A stretch of DNA of 44,378 nt from Nitrosovibrio sp. Nv4. GTDB lineage: Bacteria; Pseudomonadota; Gammaproteobacteria; Burkholderiales; SG8-39. Location: positions 1-44,378 of the forward strand of contig CAMDRF010000013.1 in assembly GCA_945906765.1 (NCBI GenBank), written 5' to 3'. The notes below the pieces were generated by a model. It was given only the letters and a program-made list of their open reading frames with translations. It did not search any database and had not been told where the DNA came from. Each line of letters opens with the position of its first letter. The first letter of the stretch is position 1. Shown piece by piece: positions 18,554-26,888 of this stretch. The position numbers and the translations under genes are program-made.

Positions 18554-19045
18554 ATGACCTGGCTCGATTACGCCGTCGCAGGCGTATTCGTTGCGTCCCT
18601 CGTCGTCGGCGCATGGCGCGGCCTGGTGCGCGAGGTCCTGTCGATCCTCGGCTGGGTGATCGCATTCCTCGCGGCGAATCTTCTCGCGGGGCCCCTGGGA
18701 CCGGAAATGCCGCAAGCCATTCCGAGCCCGGAACTGCGGGTTGCCGCCGCGTACGTGGTGGTTTTTGTGGGCGCGCTGATTGTCACCGCGCTGTTGGGGT
18801 TGCTGCTGTCCAGGATTGTGAAAGCGGCGGGCCTGGGCGGCGTGGACCGGATGCTTGGCGCGCTCTTTGGCGCCGCGCGAGGACTGCTGATCGTGCTGGT
18901 GGCGGCCTTGCTGGCGGGGTTGACCAGCGCGCCGCGGCAGGCGTTCTGGCGCGATTCGGCCAGCGGCCCGATGCTGGTGCAGGCGGCACAGGCATTGAAA
19001 CCGCTTCTTCCGCAAACGTTTGCGGAGCGCTTGCGTTATGATTAG
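18554..19045 (+). CDS. cvpA: CvpA family membrane protein
   Basis: A 163-residue inner-membrane protein with four helices (about residues 4-22, 28-46, 62-84 and 98-118). The start MTWLDYAVAGVFVASLVVG and the loop WRGLVREVLSILGW fit CvpA, linked in enterobacteria to colicin V export and envelope stress. It precedes purF, as in many proteobacteria. The gap to purF is 25 bases and holds AGGAG (about 19057-19061). Confidence 0.93.
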   Translation: MTWLDYAVAGVFVASLVVGAWRGLVREVLSILGWVIAFLAANLLAGPLGPEMPQAIPSPELRVAAAYVVVFVGALIVTALLGLLLSRIVKAAGLGGVDRMLGALFGAARGLLIVLVAALLAGLTSAPRQAFWRDSASGPMLVQAAQALKPLLPQTFAERLRYD

Positions 19046-19070
19046 TTCTTAGCGCTAGGAGCATTCTCCG

Positions 19071-20588
19071 ATGTGCGGAATTCTGGGCATTGTCGCTCGC
19101 TCACCCGTCAATCAGCTCCTCTACGACGGGCTGCTGCTCCTGCAACACCGCGGCCAGGACGCGGCGGGAATCGTCACCAGCGAGCACAACTCCTTCCACA
19201 TGCAGAAGGGCACCGGCATGGTGCGGGACGTGTTTCGCACCCGCAGCATGCGTTCCCTGCCGGGCAATATCGGCATCGCGCATTGCCGTTATCCGACTGC
19301 CGGCTCGGCATCCAATTCGGCTGAAGCGCAGCCTTTCTACGTCAATTCCCCGTTCGGCATCGTGCTCGGCCACAACGGCAACCTGACCAACTCCGACAAG
19401 CTGAAGGAGGAGATGTTCCGGCAGGACCTGAGGCACATCAACACCAATTCGGATTCCGAAGTACTGCTCAACGTACTGGCGCACGAATTGGAGAAGACTT
19501 CGGTAAAGCTGCGGCTCGATCCGCAGACAATCTTCTCCGCGGTGTCGAACGTGCACCGCCGGCTGCGCGGCGCGTACGCGGCCATCGCCATGATTGCAGG
19601 GCACGGCGTGCTCGCGTTCCGCGATCCCTACGGCATTCGCCCCGCCGTCATCGGTTACAACGAGACGCCCCGAGGCATCGAGTACATGGTGTCCTCGGAA
19701 TCGGTCGCCGTGGAGGCCCTCGGCTTCCGCCTGTTGCGCGACATCGCGCCCGGCGAGGCCGTATTCATTGACGAGGACGGCAATTTCTTCAACCAGCAGT
19801 GCGCCGACAAGACCGGGCTCAACCCCTGCATCTTCGAGTACGTCTACCTGGCGCGGCCCGATTCCCTGATCGACGGCGCGTCGGTTTACGAGGCGCGCCT
19901 GCACATGGGCGAAAAGCTGGCCGAGAAAATAAAGCGCCAGTACCAGCACCTCCAGATCGATGTCGTGATCCCGATCCCGGATTCGAGCCGTCCCTCGGCG
20001 TTGCAGCTTGCCGCGGGCCTGGGCGTGCCCTACCGCGAAGGTTTTGTGAAGAACCGTTACATCGGCCGCACCTTCATCATGCCGGGGCAGGCGGTGCGCT
20101 CGCGTTCGGTGCGCCAGAAATTGAATGTGATCGGGGTGGAGTTTAAGGGCAAGAACGTGCTGCTGGTGGACGATTCCATCGTGCGCGGCACCACCAGCCG
20201 GGAAATCGTCACCATGGCGCGCGAATCCGGCGCGCGCAAGGTGTTCTTCGCCTCCGCCGCTCCGCCGGTGCGCTTTCCAAACGTCTACGGCATCGACATG
20301 CCGACCCGGGCGGAACTGATCGCAGCCCACCGCAGCGAGGACGAAGTCGCCGCCGAAATCGGCGCCGATGCGCTCATCTACCAGGATCTCGAGGCGCTCA
20401 AGGAAGCGGTCCGCGAGACGAACCCGAGGCTCACCTCTTTCGAGACTTCGTGCTTCGACGGCGTCTACGTGACCGGTGACGTGACCAGCGACTACCTGCA
20501 CGTCATCGAGACCCGGCGCGACGCGCAGCGCGACACCGAAGACGACGAGGGCGCGCAGCTGGACCTAAACCTCGCGGCGACGGGCTGA
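19071..20588 (+). CDS. purF: Amidophosphoribosyltransferase
   Basis: First committed step of purine synthesis, making phosphoribosylamine from PRPP and glutamine. 505 residues. The N-terminal nucleophile is Cys 2 (MCGILGIVA), exposed after Met removal. The PRPP motif [14 protein letters not shown] is at about residues 363-376. A TATGAT box (19037-19042) at the end of cvpA could give an extra promoter, but no -35 was found. The SAM-II-like element of metZ begins 18 bases after the stop. Confidence 0.98.
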   Translation: MCGILGIVARSPVNQLLYDGLLLLQHRGQDAAGIVTSEHNSFHMQKGTGMVRDVFRTRSMRSLPGNIGIAHCRYPTAGSASNSAEAQPFYVNSPFGIVLGHNGNLTNSDKLKEEMFRQDLRHINTNSDSEVLLNVLAHELEKTSVKLRLDPQTIFSAVSNVHRRLRGAYAAIAMIAGHGVLAFRDPYGIRPAVIGYNETPRGIEYMVSSESVAVEALGFRLLRDIAPGEAVFIDEDGNFFNQQCADKTGLNPCIFEYVYLARPDSLIDGASVYEARLHMGEKLAEKIKRQYQHLQIDVVIPIPDSSRPSALQLAAGLGVPYREGFVKNRYIGRTFIMPGQAVRSRSVRQKLNVIGVEFKGKNVLLVDDSIVRGTTSREIVTMARESGARKVFFASAAPPVRFPNVYGIDMPTRAELIAAHRSEDEVAAEIGADALIYQDLEALKEAVRETNPRLTSFETSCFDGVYVTGDVTSDYLHVIETRRDAQRDTEDDEGAQLDLNLAATG

Positions 20589-20606
20589 TTCTTGCTATGA
20601 TTCCTT

Positions 20607-20660
20607 CACGCGCCGATTTGAGCCAGCTTGCGGGCGCGCTATAAATTCAGCTAAAGCGTG
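20607..20660 (+). ncRNA. SAM-II riboswitch aptamer (predicted)
   Basis: The order of conserved elements matches the SAM-II (metA motif) H-type pseudoknot. P1 is CGCGCC (20609-20614) paired with GGCGCG (20633-20638), six perfect pairs. The loop starts GATTTGAGCC (20615-20624) and holds TTGC (20628-20631). TAAA (20642-20645) lies in the connecting strand, and GCTAAA (20650-20655) near the 3' end. Pseudoknot P2 is plausible but not perfect: CAGC (20624-20627) with GC, a bulged G, then TG (20656-20660). Location upstream of metZ, a methionine gene, is what is known for this class. The call is from memory of the consensus; no covariance search was run. Confidence 0.82.
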
Positions 20661-20720
20661 CCGAACCCCGGTCCGCTTAGTAACTTCTCTTACGTAGAGA
20701 ACGAAAGGATCGGTTTTTTT
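20661..20720 (+). terminator. Terminator-like expression platform before metZ
   Basis: Directly after the aptamer, CCGAACC (20661-20667) can pair with GGATCGG (20707-20713), six of seven positions. Inside it TTCTCT (20685-20690) pairs with AGAGAA (20696-20701) around a TACGT loop. Seven T residues (20714-20720) follow and touch the metZ start codon. The 3' arm also covers AGGA (20706-20709), the likely ribosome binding site, so the fold could stop transcription or hide the start. Confidence 0.6.
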
Positions 20721-21890
20721 ATGGCCAAACATAGTCTTTCCACCCAGGGCGTGCGGGCGGGTACGGTCCGCAGCCAGTTCAACGAGCACTCCGAGGCGCT
20801 GTTCCTCACCTCGAGCTTCGTGTTCGAGAACGCCGCGCAGGCCGCGGCCCGCTTCACCGGCGGCGACGGCGGCTTCGTCTATTCCCGCTTCACCAACCCC
20901 ACGGTATCGATGTTCCAGGACCGCCTCGCCGCCCTCGAAGGCGCTGAAGCCTGCGTCGCGACGGCCTCGGGCATGGCCGCGATCCTCGCCACCTCGATGG
21001 CGCTGCTCAAGGCGGGCGACCACGTGGTCTGCTCCAACGCAGTGTTCGGCGCCACGGTGCAGTTGTACGTCACCGTCCTTGTGCGCTTCGGCATCGAGAC
21101 CACCTTCGTTTCGCCCATCAGTGTCGAGGATTGGCAGCGCGCGGTGCGGCCGAACACCAAGCTGTTTTTTCTTGAAACGCCGTCCAATCCTCTGGGCGAG
21201 GTTTGCGACATCGCGGCGATCGCGGCTGTGGCGAAGAAGGCAGGCGCATTGCTGGCGGTAGACAACTGCCTGTGCACGCCGGCGCTGCAGCGCCCATTGG
21301 AATTTGGCGCCGACCTCGTCATCCATTCCGCGACCAAGTATCTGGACGGGCAGGGCAGGGTCATGGGCGGCGCGGTGCTCGGAGCCAAGGGTCCCGCGAT
21401 GGACGCCGTGTTCGGCTTCCTGCGCACTGCGGGACCTACGCTTTCAGCGTTCAACGCCTGGGTGATCCTGAAAGGCATGGAAACCCTGGAAATCCGCATG
21501 CTCGCGCAGTCCGAGCGCGCGCTCGAACTTGCGCGCTGGCTGGAAAAGCAACCGAAAGTCTCCCGCGTCTACTACCCGGGCCTCGACTCGCACCCGCAGC
21601 ACGCGCTCGCCATGCGCCAGCAGCGCACCGGCGGCGCACTCGTGTCGTTCGACGTGAAGGGCGGCAAGGAGGCCGCGTGGAAGGTGATCGATTCGACTAA
21701 ATTGATATCGATTACCGGAAATCTCGGCGACGTGAGGACGACGATCACCCATCCGGCGACGACGACCCATGGCCGGATTACCCCGGAAGCGCGTGCTGCC
21801 GCGGGAATCAACGATGGGCTGGTCCGGGTCGCTGTCGGCCTGGAGGCGGTCGAGGACCTTAAGGCGGATCTCGTGCCCGGCCTGGGCTAG
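20721..21890 (+). CDS. metZ: O-succinylhomoserine sulfhydrylase
   Basis: PLP enzyme that makes homocysteine directly from an activated homoserine and sulfide, in methionine synthesis. 389 residues. Cys/Met metabolism PLP family: SRFTNPTV near the N-terminus, ATASGMAAI (about residues 80-88), PLP lysine in HSATKYLDGQGRVMGG (about 207). ATG 20721 gives the family start MAKHSLSTQGVRAG. The SAM-II-like element upstream suggests feedback by S-adenosylmethionine. MetY (acetylhomoserine) is a close alternative; the purF-metZ neighbourhood favours MetZ. Confidence 0.92.
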   Translation: MAKHSLSTQGVRAGTVRSQFNEHSEALFLTSSFVFENAAQAAARFTGGDGGFVYSRFTNPTVSMFQDRLAALEGAEACVATASGMAAILATSMALLKAGDHVVCSNAVFGATVQLYVTVLVRFGIETTFVSPISVEDWQRAVRPNTKLFFLETPSNPLGEVCDIAAIAAVAKKAGALLAVDNCLCTPALQRPLEFGADLVIHSATKYLDGQGRVMGGAVLGAKGPAMDAVFGFLRTAGPTLSAFNAWVILKGMETLEIRMLAQSERALELARWLEKQPKVSRVYYPGLDSHPQHALAMRQQRTGGALVSFDVKGGKEAAWKVIDSTKLISITGNLGDVRTTITHPATTTHGRITPEARAAAGINDGLVRVAVGLEAVEDLKADLVPGLG

Positions 21891-21916
21891 GCAGGCGCCG
21901 GCTACGCGCCGCCTAG
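21887..21916. other. Hairpin over the metZ stop codon
   Basis: CTAGGC plus GGCGC (21887-21898, with A 21893 bulged) pairs with GCGCC plus GCCTAG (21906-21916), eleven pairs, starting at the stop codon. No T-tract follows, so it is not a standard intrinsic terminator; it may protect the 3' end or serve as a bidirectional barrier before the opposing TA genes. The bases from 21917 to 21997 hold nothing else recognised. Confidence 0.45.
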
Positions 21917-21997
21917 AACGTGTCGCGTCCCGTCCAATGGGTCTCGCGGGGTTGTTAGGTAGCCCTTTCACGGCGGTAACGGGGGTCAGAGTCAATT

Positions 21998-22417
21998 CTA
22001 GGAGCGGATCAGGTGAACTTTCGCGCCAAGGCGCACCGCAGCGCGGGCAAGTTGCCTGTCCGCGGTGCACAGCGTTTCGCGGTTCGAGGCGGCGATGGCA
22101 AGGTGGAGAGCATCGAGCGTGGAGAGCGGCGCCGCGCCAGAGCGCAGCAGCCTGCCCGCCTCGATGAAGGTTTCCGCGATGACGGGCAGCCTCCTGTAGC
22201 GGCGGTCAGCGACGTGGGCATCGAAGGTCCGCAGCACCAGCGCGCCGTCGGCCACGGAGATCGTGCGTTCGCGCAACCGGCGGGCGACGACTGACGCGAA
22301 CTCGACCTCGGTCAGGGCCGAGATCGCGGGCGGCGCGGCGCCGACCGCGGAAGTCGCGGCTGCGGAAAGCGCTTCGGGAATGTAAAGCGCCCCCAGTACA
22401 GAGGTATCCAGGTACAA
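21998..22417 (-). CDS. PIN-domain toxin (VapC-like RNase)
   Basis: A 139-residue PIN domain. Acidic residues expected for Mg binding are seen in MYLDTSVLGALY (Asp 4), ALTEVEFASVV (Glu near 37), STLDALHLAIA (Asp near 100) and LCTADRQLA (Asp near 118). The only available start is TTG 22417, because the antitoxin stop codon (TGA 22423-22421) is in the same frame just before it. It follows the Phd-type antitoxin by 3 bases. The module appears intact. Confidence 0.87.
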   Translation of the reverse strand: MYLDTSVLGALYIPEALSAAATSAVGAAPPAISALTEVEFASVVARRLRERTISVADGALVLRTFDAHVADRRYRRLPVIAETFIEAGRLLRSGAAPLSTLDALHLAIAASNRETLCTADRQLARAAVRLGAKVHLIRS

Positions 22418-22420
22418 GAT

Positions 22421-22654
22421 TCAGTACCGGGCCTTGCGGCGTTCCTCGATAATGAGCTGGCTGGTGGGCTTGCCCTTAACCTTGATGCCCGCCCTGAAGA
22501 CGCTCAGGTCGGGCAGCCCGCGCGTCTGGGCAGCGACCGGCCGCAACTCCGCAGCGGGCTTGCCGCGCCGGACGATCCGGATCCGCTCGCCACGGGCGAC
22601 GCGGTCGAGGATTTCGCTCAGGTGGTCTCTCAGTTCTTTAGTGCCGATGTCCAT
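22421..22654 (-). CDS. Phd-type antitoxin
   Basis: A 77-residue protein starting MDIGTKELRDHLSEILDRVA, typical of prevent-host-death antitoxins, with the RIVRRGKPAAELRPV strand (about residues 24-38). ATG 22654 is chosen because GGAG lies 8 bases upstream and the fold starts there; 12 further upstream codons are open but unlike the family. It would bind its own promoter through the N-terminal half and the PIN toxin through the C-terminus. Confidence 0.87.
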   Translation of the reverse strand: MDIGTKELRDHLSEILDRVARGERIRIVRRGKPAAELRPVAAQTRGLPDLSVFRAGIKVKGKPTSQLIIEERRKARY

Positions 22655-22671
22655 GTGGCAGGCTCCAGAAA

Positions 22672-22688
22672 GTACATCAGAAGTGTAC
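22672..22688. promoter_or_regulatory. Putative operator of the Phd/PIN pair
   Basis: GTACA (22672-22676) and TGTAC (22684-22688) form an inverted repeat with a 7-base spacer, 17 bases before the antitoxin start and just after the lpxH end, where autorepression sites of such modules lie. Confidence 0.4.
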
Positions 22689-22696
22689 ACCTGAAC

Positions 22697-23431
22697 TCAG
22701 AACGAAACCAGCCGCGGGCCGACGTCGTCCAGGGCGAGGTAGCCGCCCCGGCCGTACCAGTCGGGCAGTACCCAGCGCACGCAGCGCGCGCCGTCGACTT
22801 CGATATCGTGGCGCGCCGGGCGGTGGGTATGGCCGTGGATCAGCTGGCGCACGCCGTGCCGCCGGAACGCGTCGCGCACGGCGTCGGCGTTGACGTCCAT
22901 GATTTCCGCGGGCTTGGCCGCGATCACTTGTTTGCTCTTCTCGCGCAGGGCGCCGATCGCCGCGTGGCGCTCGGAGAGCGAGTTGGCGAGGAACTTCCGC
23001 TGCCAGGCTTCAGAGCGCGCGGTGAGGCGCCAGGCCTGGTAGTCCCGGTCGTCGGTGCACAGGGTATCGCCGTGCATGAGCGCCACGGGCCCGCTCGCGG
23101 CGTGTATGACGCTGGGATCATCGAGGAAGCGGGCGCCACTGGCGGCGAGAAAGCCGCTGCCGACGAGGAAGTCGCGGTTGCCGTGCATGACGTGGATCGC
23201 TATCCCGGCGTCTGAAAGCCGGCGAAATCCGTGCGCGACTCCGGCGGCGAGGGGATCGCCGGCCGGATCCTTCAGTTCGTCGTCGCCCGCCCAGTACTCG
23301 AACAGGTCACCGAGCACGTAGAGCGCTTGCGCGCGCTTGGCCTCGCTGCCGAGGAACCTGAAGAACTGCTCGTTCGCGTCCGGGCGCTCCTGCGTGAGAT
23401 GCAGGTCGGAGATGAAGAGCGCCTGGCTCAC
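22697..23431 (-). CDS. lpxH: UDP-2,3-diacylglucosamine diphosphatase
   Basis: Hydrolyses UDP-2,3-diacylglucosamine to lipid X in lipid A synthesis. 244 residues. The Mn-binding calcineurin-type motifs are complete: FISDLHLTQERP (residues 6-17), GDLFEYWAGDDE (about 41-52), MHGNRDFLVG (about 81-90), MHGDTLCTDD (about 116-125) and HGHTHRPARH (about 199-208). Start is GTG 23431, 1 base after the cyclophilin stop; no ATG is usable. Confidence 0.97.
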   Translation of the reverse strand: MSQALFISDLHLTQERPDANEQFFRFLGSEAKRAQALYVLGDLFEYWAGDDELKDPAGDPLAAGVAHGFRRLSDAGIAIHVMHGNRDFLVGSGFLAASGARFLDDPSVIHAASGPVALMHGDTLCTDDRDYQAWRLTARSEAWQRKFLANSLSERHAAIGALREKSKQVIAAKPAEIMDVNADAVRDAFRRHGVRQLIHGHTHRPARHDIEVDGARCVRWVLPDWYGRGGYLALDDVGPRLVSF

Positions 23432-23432
23432 A

Positions 23433-24017
23433 TCACTTCTTGTCGGACACCAGGGTAACGGACTCGATCACGATCATGTCCCTCGGTACGTCGGTGGGGA
23501 AGGGGCCGCCGGACCCGGTGGGGCTCTTGGAGATCTTGGTGACCACGTCCATGCCGGACACGACCTTGCCGAACACCGTATAACCCCAGCCGTCCTGGGC
23601 GCTGGCGGCATTCAGGAAGTCGTTGTTCTTGCCGTTGATGAAGAACTGCGAAGACGCCGAATGGGGCGCGCTGGTGCGCGCCATGGCGATCGTGCCCAGA
23701 TCGTTCTTCAGTCCGTTCTTGCCTTCGTTCTCGACCGATGCGCGGGTGGGCTTTTGCTTGTAGCCCTTGTCGAAGCCGCCGCCCTGGATCATGAAATTAT
23801 CGATCACACGGTGGAAAATCGTGCCGTTGAAATGCCCGTCCTTCACGTACTGCAGGAAATTCTCGACGGTCTTCGGTGCCTTGGCCGGGTACAACTCCAG
23901 CCGGATGGTGCCGGCATTTGTTTTCAGGTCCACCTGTGGATCGGCGGCAAGCGCGCCGGAACCCGCCGCGGTTGCAGAAAGTATCACCAGGGGTTTCCAG
24001 ATATCGATCAGCTTCAT
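23433..24017 (-). CDS. ppiA: Periplasmic peptidyl-prolyl cis-trans isomerase (cyclophilin)
   Basis: A 194-residue cyclophilin that speeds proline isomerisation in exported proteins. An N-terminal hydrophobic segment ending GSGALAADPQ (about residues 10-28) indicates a cleaved signal peptide. Core motifs: VENFLQYVKDGHFNGTIFHR, MIQGGGF (about 75-81) and ASSQFFINGKNN. In relatives a cytoplasmic ppiB often lies between this gene and lpxH; none is present here. Its ATG overlaps the stop of the upstream gene by 4 bases, so the three genes form one operon. Confidence 0.93.
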   Translation of the reverse strand: MKLIDIWKPLVILSATAAGSGALAADPQVDLKTNAGTIRLELYPAKAPKTVENFLQYVKDGHFNGTIFHRVIDNFMIQGGGFDKGYKQKPTRASVENEGKNGLKNDLGTIAMARTSAPHSASSQFFINGKNNDFLNAASAQDGWGYTVFGKVVSGMDVVTKISKSPTGSGGPFPTDVPRDMIVIESVTLVSDKK

Positions 24018-24448
24018 GCACCACCTTCATAGAGGATCCGCCAGCGCCCGTCGTCCTTGATCCAATACTGGCGTTTGCGCATCACGTTGGAAAGATTGCT
24101 CGAGCGGTAGTCCTGGTCGAAGCTGACCACGACAAAGTTTTCGCGGGGATCCTGCAGCATCGCCACCTTCGACACGGCGACCGTGATCCAGCTCTTGGCG
24201 GCGTTGACCTTGCGCTTGTGCCCGGACCACTCGGCAAGGTTCTGGTCGCCGGAATGCAAGCGCGCGCGCGCTTCCCTGGGTTTCGCGGCAAGTACTTTGT
24301 TCACGCGCTCCAGTGCCTGTTGATGCTGGCCTGATTTCAGCATTTTTGCGGCGTCCTCGACGTCATCGGCGAGGGCCGGACGCGAGATCGCGAGCAGTGC
24401 CATGAGGAGTACGGCCAGCATTAGGCGCGGGTCGATGAAAGTCATCAT
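24014..24448 (-). CDS. Small exported protein: TPR-like start, NTF2-like end
   Basis: 144 residues. A signal peptide (about 8-28, ending SRPALADD) is followed by one TPR-like unit (DAAKMLKSGQHQQALERVNKVLAAKPREARAR in pieces, about 31-62). The second half (AAKSWITVAVSKVAML, then VVSFDQDYRSS and WRILYEGGA) looks like the end of an NTF2-like fold found at the C-terminus of some L,D-transpeptidase-associated proteins. Full-length relatives seem to have several TPR units and a complete NTF2 fold, so an internal deletion is suspected. ATG 24448 or ATG 24445 could be the start; TATAAC (24457-24452) lies 3 bases upstream of the first, so the message may be leaderless from the second. Confidence 0.6.
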   Translation of the reverse strand: MMTFIDPRLMLAVLLMALLAISRPALADDVEDAAKMLKSGQHQQALERVNKVLAAKPREARARLHSGDQNLAEWSGHKRKVNAAKSWITVAVSKVAMLQDPRENFVVVSFDQDYRSSNLSNVMRKRQYWIKDDGRWRILYEGGA

Positions 24449-24543
24449 TGTGTTATAGTTTTCAAGGCTCTACGGAAACTTTCTCATTCTAGACTAAGCC
24501 CCGCCGGTTCACAACTTGGCTCTATGCAGGACCGGGACCCAGC

Positions 24544-25908
24544 ATGCTTCGCATTTACAACACACTCGCCAGGGACAAGCAGGACTTCGTGCCGATGCGC
24601 CCGGGCGAGGTGCGCATGTACGTCTGCGGCATGACGGTCTACGACTTCTGCCATATCGGACATGGCCGCATGATGGTGGCATTCGACCTGGTGCGGCGCT
24701 GGCTGCGCGCGAGCGGCTACCGCGTCACCTACGTGCGCAATATCACCGACATAGACGACAAGATCATCAGGCGCGCGGCGGAAAATCGCGAAACAATCGC
24801 CGAATTGACCGAGCGTTACATCCGCTTCATGGACGAAGACGTCGGTGCGCTGGGCGTGGAGAAGCCCGACCATGAGCCGCGAGCCACGCAGTATGTGCCG
24901 CAGATGCTGCAGATGATCGGGCGCCTGGAGGCGAACGGACTCGCCTACCGGGCCGCGGACGGCGATGTGAATTTTTCAGTGCGCAAGTTCCCGGGCTACG
25001 GCGAGCTTTCGGGCAAATTGCTCGATGACCTGCGTGCCGGCGAACGGGTCGAAGTGGGCGCCGCGAAGCGCGATCCGCTCGATTTCGTCCTCTGGAAGCA
25101 CTCCAAGCCTGACGAGCCGAAATGGCCCTCGCCCTGGGGCGACGGGCGCCCCGGCTGGGCCATCGAATGCTCGGCAATGGGTTGCTCGCTGCTTGGAGAG
25201 TCGTTCGACATCCACGGCGGGGGGCAGGACCTGCAGTTCCCTCACCATGAGAACGAGATCGCGCAGTCCGAGGGCGCCAACGGCAAGCCCTTCGTCAAGT
25301 ACTGGCTGCACAACGGCTTCGTGCAAGTCGACGATACCAAGATGTCGAAGTCGCTCGGCAACTTCTTCACCATTCGCGACATCCTGAAGGTGTTCGATCC
25401 GGAAGTAATGCGTTTTTTCCTCGTGCGCGCGCACTATCGCAGCGCGATGACGTATTCCGATGCACACTTGAACGATGCCAAGACAGCGCTGACCCGGTTG
25501 TATACCGCGCTGAGGGGCGCTGCTCCGGGAAAAACCGCTCCCGACTGGAGCGAGCCGCACGCGGTGCGGTTCAAAGCCGCGATGGACGACGATTTCAACA
25601 CGGCCGAGGCGGTGGCGGAGCTTTTCAAGCTCGCCAACGAGATCGGGCGCGGCAAGATGGAACTGGCGGCACAGTTGAAGGCCTTGGGCGGGATACTCGG
25701 CCTTCTGCAGCGCGATCCGCAGGCGTTCCTGCAGGCCGGGTCCAGCGGCGCTCTGTCCGACAAGGACATCCAGGACCGGATCGAAGCGCGCCTCGCCGCG
25801 CGCAAACAGAAGAATTACCTCGAGGCCGACCGAATTCGCGAGGAACTCGAGGCCGCGGGCGTGATCCTCGAGGATGGACCTAAAGGCACGTCCTGGAGGC
25901 GCGCCTAG
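24544..25908 (+). CDS. cysS: Cysteine--tRNA ligase
   Basis: Charges tRNA-Cys. 454 residues, class I synthetase. Zinc Cys 28 ([10 protein letters not shown]), HIGH signature at residues 37-40, a second zinc cluster at [12 protein letters not shown] (about 207) and [10 protein letters not shown], and KMSKS in [12 protein letters not shown] (about residue 266). Divergent from the cyclophilin operon. Its stop TAG shares the palindrome CTAG (25905-25908) with the stop of the opposing PIN pseudogene. Confidence 0.98.
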   Translation: MLRIYNTLARDKQDFVPMRPGEVRMYVCGMTVYDFCHIGHGRMMVAFDLVRRWLRASGYRVTYVRNITDIDDKIIRRAAENRETIAELTERYIRFMDEDVGALGVEKPDHEPRATQYVPQMLQMIGRLEANGLAYRAADGDVNFSVRKFPGYGELSGKLLDDLRAGERVEVGAAKRDPLDFVLWKHSKPDEPKWPSPWGDGRPGWAIECSAMGCSLLGESFDIHGGGQDLQFPHHENEIAQSEGANGKPFVKYWLHNGFVQVDDTKMSKSLGNFFTIRDILKVFDPEVMRFFLVRAHYRSAMTYSDAHLNDAKTALTRLYTALRGAAPGKTAPDWSEPHAVRFKAAMDDDFNTAEAVAELFKLANEIGRGKMELAAQLKALGGILGLLQRDPQAFLQAGSSGALSDKDIQDRIEARLAARKQKNYLEADRIREELEAAGVILEDGPKGTSWRRA

Positions 25909-26337
25909 GGCTTCGCGGGGCGGTCCGCCGGCAGAATCCTGAAGCGCTGCCGCCGACCGATGCGCAGCGCGCGAAAACGGCGCTCGTCCAGCGTGAGCAC
26001 GTCACGCGCGTGATGCCTTTCGGCGAGTACCACGATCGAGGCGTCGGCGAGTCCGATGCGAAGGTCGCCATAGCGCTCGACGATCGCCTTCGCCGACTCG
26101 ATATCCGCCGCTCCGAAAGAGTTCCAGCCGGTAGGCGCCGCGAACGATTTCTCCGAGCAGCGCCGCTTGCGCCGAGGCGCCGACATGGCGTGCCAGCAGG
26201 TAGTCGAGTTCGGCAAGAACGAACGGGGAGAGCAGCAGCGGCCCTGGCGCACTCTGAAGTGCCGCTGCGCAAGCCGCGTGGTGGCGCTGGCCTGAGTCGA
26301 TCGCCGAGAGCAGGCCGCTGGTATCGAGGAGGATCAC
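25905..26337 (-). pseudogene. Frameshifted PIN-domain toxin
   Basis: The first 75 or so codons from GTG 26337 encode a PIN start (ILLDTSGLLSAIDSGQRHHA, then LLLSPFVLAELDYLLARHVG). After RLELF the matching continuation (GAADIESAKAIVERYGDLR, then ADASIVVLAERHHARDVLTLDERRF) is in another frame. The shift falls at the three A residues 26116-26118 (TTT in the coding strand): removing one restores a full PIN protein. The unrepaired frame runs on to a stop at 26002. It starts with a 4-base overlap on the preceding antitoxin tail, as an intact toxin would. Either the toxin is dead or this is a base-calling error. Confidence 0.82.
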
Positions 26338-26888
26338 GCTTCGCCGAAGCCGGCGAGCGCCTCCTCAACGCGCTCAGCCAGGCGCGGCTTGCCGCTCTCG
26401 AACAACGGCAAGCGGGGGCGCTGCGGAGCGCCGAGCGTAGTGGCGGCGCGCAACGCTTCGCGAATCAGCTCGGCTTCGCTCTGGCCCTTCGCGGCGGCGG
26501 GATCGACCAGCGCCAGGCCCGGCACCGCGGCGAAATGCGCGTCAAGACTGAACAAAGGCAGGCGGTGCTGGCGCGCCAGCGCGGCAATCCACAAATCGTT
26601 GGCGGGGATCGGCGAGCCGATCTTGCGCAGGGCAGCGAACACGTCCGCGTAATGATGCGCCGTCTTTTGGTCGGGTTTAAGGAGATGCACGCGCGGGGAC
26701 GCCATGAACTGAGCCAGTTCGTCGCGGTTTTTCCTCGCTCGCGTGCCGGCCGCGAAGCCGGCGAGCAGTTCCGCCAATACGATCAAAGGCAGATGAATTT
26801 CGTGCGCGGCGCGCAGAGCCTGCACCACGCTGGGCAGGCCACTCCTGAAGCCGCTATAGACATTGGTGTCGATGACGAGTGCGGTCAA
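26334..26888 (-). CDS. Chimera: PIN toxin fused to the tail of a CopG-type antitoxin
   Basis: A 184-residue frame. Residues 1-132 are a full PIN domain of the VapC/FitB kind: ALVIDTNVYSGF (Asp 6), VLAELLAGFAAG (Glu near 44), IPANDLWIAALARQH (Asp near 100) and FSLDAHFAAV (Asp near 118). From about residue 133 the sequence becomes KGQSEAELIREALRAAT, then RPRLPLFESG and LAERVEEALAGF, which is the second helix and toxin-binding tail of a ribbon-helix-helix antitoxin of the type that partners the next (frameshifted) toxin. Its first strand and helix are missing. A deletion between two tandem modules explains this. Start is TTG 26888, overlapping the preceding antitoxin by 4 bases. Confidence 0.78.
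   Translation of the reverse strand: MTALVIDTNVYSGFRSGLPSVVQALRAAHEIHLPLIVLAELLAGFAAGTRARKNRDELAQFMASPRVHLLKPDQKTAHHYADVFAALRKIGSPIPANDLWIAALARQHRLPLFSLDAHFAAVPGLALVDPAAAKGQSEAELIREALRAATTLGAPQRPRLPLFESGKPRLAERVEEALAGFGEA

Noticed and set aside
21960-21997. GGGGGTCAGAGTCAATTC-like sequence reminiscent of borders near REP-associated transposases
   Set aside because: Only one short copy, no second end and no transposase; too weak to call a mobile element.
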